Assembly: GCA_026391835.1 (NCBI GenBank)
Contig: JAPLDF010000075.1
Location: 248,001-312,000 of the forward strand
Length of the DNA stretch: 64,000 nucleotides
Direction of reading: 5' to 3'
Source: Bacteroidota bacterium
GTDB lineage: Bacteria > Bacteroidota > Bacteroidia > Bacteroidales > FEN-979
The notes beneath the pieces are model-generated. The model was not told where the DNA came from. It saw nothing but the letters and a program-made list of their open reading frames with translations, and ran no database searches. The position numbers were made by a program, and so were the translations under genes. Shown piece by piece: positions 29,101-38,100 of the stretch (the stretch's first letter is position 1; each line of letters starts with the position of its first letter).

Positions 29101-32100
29101 ACAGCAAGTTAATCGCAGCCCTTGAACCGGTTGGGAAAGTACCTGTAATGGTATTGCCGCTGACTTCCACATTTGTGCCCGCAGTAACGGGTTTTGTGCG
29201 TGAACGTGCGGCGATTTCGATGCCGACTCCAGCGTCACCGGGATCGTCGAAAAGATTTGCCGGTGCATCTATAGCGTTGTCTTTTACCTGTGAGTTGATT
29301 ACATTGGTCAGCTCTATGCCGGCATATTTGAATTTTTCCAGCTTGTTTTTCTGGATCAGCCAGTCTGACTGTACCACCATATTTGAAGAGGTGTTGTTCT
29401 CACTGCCGACAAGGATGCCATTATACGCCACATCATGTATATAGTTATTCTGAACAATGACATTCGATGCACCTGTTGTATTGCTATTCATACAATAGGA
29501 AGAAATTGCATTGCCGTCTCCATTGGAACCCGATCCGGAATAATTTCTGATCTCAAATCCATCAATAGTGACATTGGAGACTCCGTTTGCTATCATGATG
29601 GCATCATATGGAGCACCTGGCAAGCCAGTGCCATCAAGGATGGTTTCACCGGTAAATGTACGTGTACGTGCATCCACTCCCGTTTTTGCACCATTCAATG
29701 TAAGACTCTTTGTGACATTAACTTTTTCATGGAAAGTTCCCGCTTCAACATTAACGATATTGGTGGCTGATGCAGCATTAACTGCACGCTGGATCGTTTC
29801 GTCGCTTGGCCCTGTTGATGGGGCAGACACATACAAATTTGTGTTATTGTAACGAACAAGTCCGGAGGCTGCATTGTCAAGGGCGTCATAGATATGATCG
29901 GCGATGCGGAAATTGTTAGCCAAATCAAACTGATCTGCGCTGATATTGAGTGGATTAGGTCCCTGGTTATCTACATACCAAGTATCACCTGCAAACTGGT
30001 TTCCGCCACTGCTTGTCACAGTTCCTGTAAGGATCTGTAAGTCGGTAGTATTATCGTTTGCATCATCGAAGTCATTGTTGGACAGTATTGCTTTTCCGTT
30101 AGATTGAATTAGTATACCCGTTCTGTTACCATTTATTATATTTCCGGTCATATGTACAGGAGAGGCAGTGCTGAAGTCTCCACCTGAATACCATTGGAAC
30201 CCAATGTTTGCACCTTTTGTCGTATTGCCCGAATATGTTACAGTACTCGTCGAACCTGAATGAGATGTGATACGATAAGCCCGCTGGATGTTCAAAGCGG
30301 GATTGTTTCCTCCTGCCAGGTTCAGAAATTGATTTCCACTGATGGTAATATTACTGCTATGAGCCCATCCGTTCTCCCATATCCCGAGAATAAGTTCCGG
30401 ATTTGTTGATTGTGCATTAAGAATGTTTATGGTATTGCCTGTAATCTGTAATCCGTCATACAAATCTCCGCCACTGGTATTCGACTGCATCCCGACAGAA
30501 ACCGAATAGTTTGTGCCATTACTTTCGCCATTGCCAGGGATATCAATAGTGTTGTTTGATATTGTCTGGTTCTTGCCAAATGCAAAATGGATTCCTATAT
30601 TCTGACCGGCATCGTCAGGAGCTGCGATGGCATTCAGGTCAGTAGCTATCCGGATATGGTTGTTTGTAATTGTATTGTTTTGGAATGCATCGGAGCCTCC
30701 ACTCCCGTAAAATTCGGCGATCGCCAGGTCAAAATCAAAGATTTCTAGGTTGGAGATTGTCCAGTTTTGATTGTCTCCTCCATAAAACACCAATACGCCT
30801 TCCATGTCAATTACAGATAAGTCACCCGGGCCCTGAATGGTTGCATTGCCAAGGCCTTCGGGTGCAGTAAATGTCACACCGTTGAGGTTGGCCGGAACCA
30901 GGAGCCAATAGTCATCAAGATTCCCTGGTATGTCATCATTACCAAGTGCCCATGATGTTGCTGCATTGGTCTCACTCCAGTTGAAAGTGCCATGAAGGTT
31001 AATATTCCAGTTGTTTGATACAATTCCAATGGCATTTCTGAGGCGTGTGTAATCATTATTGGTTGCAGTGGGTGTGGTGATATCGGTGACAAATGCATTG
31101 TTGGCCTTGATCATGACAAATCCCAAAGAATTGTCATCAATCCTGTGCGTGATCTTATTCTCAGCGGCAAAATTCTGAGCAAATGTCATACCTGCGCCTG
31201 TTTTTGTATCAAAGAAGGAACCGGTTGCATCGAGGATCTGCCCTGTAAGTGCATTCCCGGAAAGTGTAATGTAATCTCCGGTCTGACCTGAGAATGAAAG
31301 GTTGTTGATGTTATTGCCGCTGAATGCTGCATGATTCCCATTGACAAGCAATCCTGTTGTTCCATTGCTTAAGGTGGTGGCTGTTGCTATGTTCAGGGTT
31401 TGTATTGTAGATGATGTATGGCTAGCATCCAATTTTATGCCTGCACCGCTTGCGGCAGATGTTATTGAAATACCGCTGATATTAACTGTTGACGCTGCAT
31501 GCTGTGCATTCAGGTCTGATGTGCCAACCGGGTTAAAAGTCAGGTTATCGGTCAGGAGTACACCTGCAATCTTTGTTCCCGTAATGGTGTTTGTAGATCC
31601 GAGGGTTATTGTTCCTGAAGTAGGGACATTTGCCATACCGATGCCATAATCGGTTCCTGTTATCGTATTGTTGGTAAATGTTGGCGTAACCGCATCCTGC
31701 AAGGTAACAACCAGTATCCCAAAGTTGTTGGCAACTGCTCCTGTTTCTGCATAAAACTGGTTGTTGTTGACTGTCAATGGAGTTGCCTGGTTAAAGTTCA
31801 ACCAGTATGCCAATCCGGTGGCATAACTGTGAACTTCATTACCCGTGAAATTGAAGTTAGCAGGTCCGCCCAACCCATTATGGTTATTGATGTGGGCACC
31901 GGTCCATACTTTTGTCATCTTATTGTTGGTAATGTCTGCGTAATAATTGTCACGGATGCTGACAGCATACCCCCAGTCATAATTCCCGATTTCGTCAAAC
32001 CAGTTCTGATTTACAACGTTCCCGGCAGATGCATGGCCTGATCCCCGTATGCCCATAAATGCGCGTTGCATAATGTTGTTCGAAACATTGAGGTTGTTGC

Positions 32101-35100
32101 CGGTGGCCATTTGCTGAACAAGGTATGACACGTTTGCATCTGCACCGCTTGCAACCGGAGCACTGGTTACAACAGGATCATCACCGTTTAAAGTAAACCC
32201 GTCAATTGTTACATTGCTACCGGTCACATTGAAAAGTGAAGTTTTTGCGCCGTTTGTTTGAACTGTGGATTCAGCGTTGGGCCTGGTACTTCTTGCATCT
32301 TGACCAAAGTTTGAACCTTTAATTGTTATACTTTTATCAATCAATGGATTTTCGACATAGGTGCCTGCATCCACCCAGATAACATCACCAGGGCTTGCAA
32401 CGCTTACTGCATGTGCAATTGTAGCAAATGGCGACGTTTGCGTGCCAAGATTTGCATCATTTCCGATTGCTGTTGTGTAATGATCGCCAGCCGGGTATCC
32501 GTCATTTACATAAAGTTCAGTGATTGTTGCACATGGGTCAGCGGGTTGAAATCCGTTAGCCGGGTTATTTCCCAAATCATTTCCTCCCGTCAGATATGGG
32601 GTGTATGTCGCGTTGCCGGAGACTTTACCAGCTACCAGCGTTGATGCTATTACGCCATACCAGTTGCAAGTCGCTGCGATGGTTTGAATCGAATTATTAT
32701 TGATAGCCTTTACCGCATTACCAGATAAATCATTGTTATTAATGCCACCAATAGTACCGGCATCCAATGCAATTTGGATTCCGTCTCCTGTATTGTTTGT
32801 GATAAAGTTTTCGGTGCAGGATACCAGGTTGCCTCCTGTTGAAACTTTAACCCCGGTGCCATTTGCAGTGATATTGTTCTGGTAAACGGTAGCGCTGGAA
32901 TTGTTGGTAATATCTATCCCAACCGCATTCCCGGTGATGGTGGATGTGTTTTGATTGATATCAGCCGAAGCATTATTCCCGCTAAGTAAAATACCGGAAG
33001 GGGTGATACTGTTGCCGTTAATTGTTGAGTTGGTTATATCAAGATGTGCTGTCAACGGTCCGCCGGCATCGACATCCTCGACGTATACTCCTCCAATTGT
33101 TGAGGACAGGATATTCATCCCGCTGATTGTTGCTGCAACTTTGGCATCTCCCCAGGTAGCATCATGGGTGCTTGCAAGCACTCCATATTTGCCTCCGGTT
33201 ATTGTGCCTCCATTGACGGTAAGAACATCCGGGTAGCAATCAAATATCTTGATGCCATAATAACCCGCTGTAACATCATTGCCTGAAATAATAGAACCTG
33301 CAGCTGTGTGCAGTCCTACAAAGTACATCCCGATATTGTTCGGCAGGAATCCAGGGTCACTTGTTGCCGCGATAAAATCATTGTCGCTTATTGTAAATAC
33401 GCTGGAACCTGAGCGCATATCATTGTACTGCAAGCCCAACTTGTCATAATGAACCTCATTGTGGCTGATCAATGATGGCGTTCCTGATTCATAGAATGCC
33501 TGCGTCTGGATGCAGGAGAGACATTGCGACAACTTGTTGTTAGTGATGTCAGCATAGTAGTTATAGGAGATGGAAATTCCCCAATCGGAATTGTCGGTCA
33601 CATTGTAGGAAATTGGTCCGCCAAGGACGGTTGGAGTACCCTGGCAGAAGATAGCCGTACCCCTGACATTTTTGACAATATTGAATTTAGCAGTCAGGCC
33701 GGCATTTCCAATGCCGTAACCATACCAGTCACCGTTGTTGATACCCATCCAGGCATTGACATCGGCTCCGTTCTGGGCATAGCCACCTCCGATGATGGTA
33801 TTGTCACCATCTATCGTGAAGCCGTTGATGGTAACATTTGCTGCACCCACATTCACCACATTTCCATAGAGTGAACTATTCGTAGCGGGAACAATGATTG
33901 CCTCGCCACCACTTCTGCCTGATCTCGGATCAACATTAGCTTGGGGGCCAAGAAGGGTGAGGGTTTTATTGATGTCAACATTTTCAGTGTAATCTCCGGC
34001 TCTAACCTCAACCGTATTGGCGGCACCGGCTGCAATGAAGTTCACTCCCTGTGTAATTGTCGGGAATGCATCATAACCAACGTAAATGCCGGACGGCGGG
34101 GTAATTTCATCTCCAGGTACTTTTCCGATAGCAAAATCGTCATCTACCAATGCATACGTTGGGATACCAATTGTGAAATCAGAAGAAGCACTTTCAAAAC
34201 CTCCCGGAGGCGGGGCCGGATTGTAAACCGTGACCGGGATGGTCGCAACAGATGCGACAAGCGATGCGTCAATTAAAGCTGTAAGATGTTGACTATCCAC
34301 AAATGTTGTCGTCAGGTCACTGCCATTCCATCTGATTACACTGGTTGAAACGAATTTTGTACCAGTAACAGTCAAGGTAAAGGTCGGATAGCCTTTTGCA
34401 ATCTTGAATGGTTTCAACGAAGAAATTGTTGGCTCTTCATTGTTTACGATAAATGAACTGCTTATTGCATCGGTAAGGCTGTTGAAGCCAGAATGGCCTT
34501 TTAAGGTGTAAACGCCTCCCGGAGTTATTGACAAATCACTAAAGGTGACAACGCCATTGGCAGCATTTTGCACCTGTGTTCCAGATAGAGTACCTGACCC
34601 GCTGTTGATGGAAGCTGTAATCTGGCAATCGGTATTTGATGATCCATAATTGAAGTTATACCCAAGATTTTCATTAGCATCGCGGGCTTCAAGAACCGGT
34701 TGTGCATTCAGTGATGCACCTGCATTCTGGCCGGTTTGACCGGGTTGGGTGGTATAGACTAGTTTGGTAGGTATCGCATACTTGGGACTCGCACCCATTG
34801 TAACGGCAGAATACCAGGGACTGAAGTCAACATTATTGCTCACGGCATTTCCTCTTTCTGAAGGAACACCTGCGCCATACCCTGCATTGGTTGCATGTTC
34901 AGGGCCACGGATATTTCCCCACCAGTTGGATTCGGCGTTCATCATGGTTGCCGTAAGGTTATTAACTCCATAATTCGTATTGCCGTATATTTTATTATTG
35001 GTGAGGGTGATGGTTCCTCCGTCAGCAACCTTGACACCGGTTCCATTCGAATAAAGTTCATTTCCAGTCAATGTTGTAATGACTGTTGCATTGCCTTTGA

Positions 35101-38100
35101 CCACGGAGACTCCGGTTTCATATCCGTTAATGTTATTATTTGTCAGTTGGGCTTGCACAGTTCCGTTATCACTATCAAACGGAGCTGAACTCGACATATG
35201 GATACCGCGGGATCCTGTATAGGTTGACGGAACTGTAATCTGGTTGTTCTGCACCAGGTGGGTCTGAATGGGGGCAATGTCTAAATTATACAAATAAATG
35301 CCATCCATTACCCCTGAAATCTGGTTTCCGTCAAGCGTAACAAGTCCTGTTGCATATTGCAGGATAATTCCTTCGGTGCCTCCGGTAATTATATTTCCAG
35401 TGGCATCACTGCCGCCTTTCAAACCACACATGTACAGTGCAGTCCCATCCACATCCACATTATTTCCGGAAATAGACACAACCCCGGCAGTCGATTGTCC
35501 AATAGCATAATTCGTCATGATCCCGGTTCCACAACCGGAAATCTGGTTGTTTGTAACGGTTGCATCACAATCAAATAATCCCACGGCAGGCCCGCTGATC
35601 AAAGGATCCGAACCCACACCTGTAAACTGGCAGTTATCAACAAGGTTACCTGTAGAAGTAGCAGTTTTGGGACGTAGGTCAATTCCACGCCTGTATATAT
35701 TCTCGATATCGACATTTTGGATGGTCGTATTATTGTAGTTGCCCAGGTTCACATCTGAAATTACTGCATTTCTGAAGTTCTGAACCCCGGCAAGTCCGTT
35801 ATCCTCATTACCGTCTAGGGTCATGGTGGTGATTATTACATTTGAGGAGCGGATAATAAATCCGTTGGATGCGCTGGTAAACCGATCATCGATATGTCCA
35901 TCAACCATGCCTGGACCGAGTATCATCCCTGTTCTGCTTTGTCCCTGGAATGTCAGGTTTTTGGTCACAGGAATATTGGATTCGTTATAAATACCATTGA
36001 CCGCAGTGATCATACCTCCTGCAGTTGTTCCTGCTTCAGCATCAGTAAAGTTGATATAATATTCAACCGGGCTGTCATTATTTGTTATTGGTGCAAAGAG
36101 TGAACCTCCAGGATAGATACCATCAAGCCAACGGATAAATGAGACAGTTCCAACAACAGCGTTGCCTTGTGCAGCCATGTTGAAAACATTTTTGGAATTT
36201 GCCGGTCCGTTGATTGTGCCCCACCAATTTGAAGTGGCAGCAACGCTTGCTGTAGTAAGATTGACAACACCACCATAAGCACTGCCATCGCTACCCGTGT
36301 AGGTTTTATTATTGCTATAGATGTTGCAATTCTCAATGACTACATTCGTTGGTGTCGTATTATTTTTACCTGGTTCACCAAGGCGAATTCCGCGTTCGTT
36401 GCCATTGATTGTACATCCTGTAATAATAACATTGTCCAACGTTGCAGGAAACGAAGCATATCCGGTATCGCCTCCTGTTCCACGGGCTTTAACTGCAATT
36501 GCAACTCCTTCTTTCGAATGGCCTGTTCCTAGACCGTTTCCAGTGAATGAACAACCAGTAAACGCAATATTTTGATACGTACCGGCTTTCAGGTTAAAAT
36601 CGATACCAGTCATCCATGTTGCACAATCAGGATGAGAATATTGGCCATTGTTATCTATTGTACAGGTAGTAAAATCAGCATCCTCCATTTTTTCGGCATA
36701 AATTCCTTTATATCCATTATTGTCAAAATGGGAGGATGTTACTGATACAAATTGCACTGTGCTCGTTTCATTGCTTACCTCTTTATCAAAGTACCAGCCA
36801 TATGACAGGTAATCGAAGTGACAGTTGACTACTGTCAGATGTGCCAGGCTGCTTGTGTGATCAACGTAAAGTCCCCGTTCATTCTCAGTACATGGTGATG
36901 CACCGGAACCAATAATGCATACATTGTCCAACTTTAGATAGCTTACATTTCTGTTGGCAGCACCCATAAATATTCCGATGGATATCCCTGCAGTTTGGTT
37001 TACTGATATGCGAAGATCTTTGATGAGTAAAGGATCTACATCCGATATACCTGATCCCCTAAGCTGAATGGCTCCATTTGTCGGGTTGGTAGAGGCGGTG
37101 ATGATAGTGCCACTGGTACCGCTTCCCGCACCTATCAATGAAACTTTTTTAGTAATGGTCAGGAGTTCATTATATGTCCCGGCAGCGATATTTACCGTTC
37201 CGCCGCTACCCAACTCAATTCTGTCAATCCCGTCCTGTATCTTATCGAAAGCATAGCATCCCCATCCGGGCGTTCCTGAGTTATAGGTTGCATCGACATA
37301 AACTGTCGTCTCAAGGGTGCTGATGGTCACTGTAGCGCAATTGTCACTCCAGGCAGCCGCGCAATCCGGGCTGCCGGTCGGATCAATCTTGCAACGGTAC
37401 ATCGTTGTTTCCAGAACGTTTGTTGGCGTATATGAATTTGACTGGGCTCCGGTGATTATGGTCCAGTCCCCATCTGTACTGCTGCAGGTTCCGATATCCG
37501 AAGTCTTTTTATACCATTGGTAACTGAATGTACCAGTTGCTCCTGCAGGAGATACGCTCAATGTAGCTGCATTGAAATTATAGCAGATGGATTGTGTGGC
37601 ATTCGAAATGTTCCCGGGAATGAATGTCGGCAGTTCTGTAACTAAAACTGCATCAGATGTAAGTGGAGTGCACCCGGCACCTGATGCGGAATTTATCACG
37701 CAATGATAATATGTCGCACTATTCGGAGATGATACAGTTGTAAATGAAGGGGAATTTGAACCTGTATTGGTCCACGGACCTGAATTGCCTGGTCCGGATT
37801 GCCATTGATAGTTGTATGGTGCAACACCTCCATTCACAGTGACATTCATGTTGTGCGTAGTGCCTGCACAAATGGTGGCACCTGAAGGTTGGGTTCCTAT
37901 TTCGAAATCATTGACAACCTGCCAGGAGACCAGGGTTTGGGGAGAAGTGCTGGAGCATCCTGAGCCACTTGTGCATCCATCGGTCCATGCCTGGATTTCA
38001 ACATCGGTGATTCCTGAGGTAGCAATTGAATTACCGGGTGTATATGCCTGCCAAGAGCCCCAGAGCCCGCCCGTTTTCGTGCGATACTCATAATGATCGG

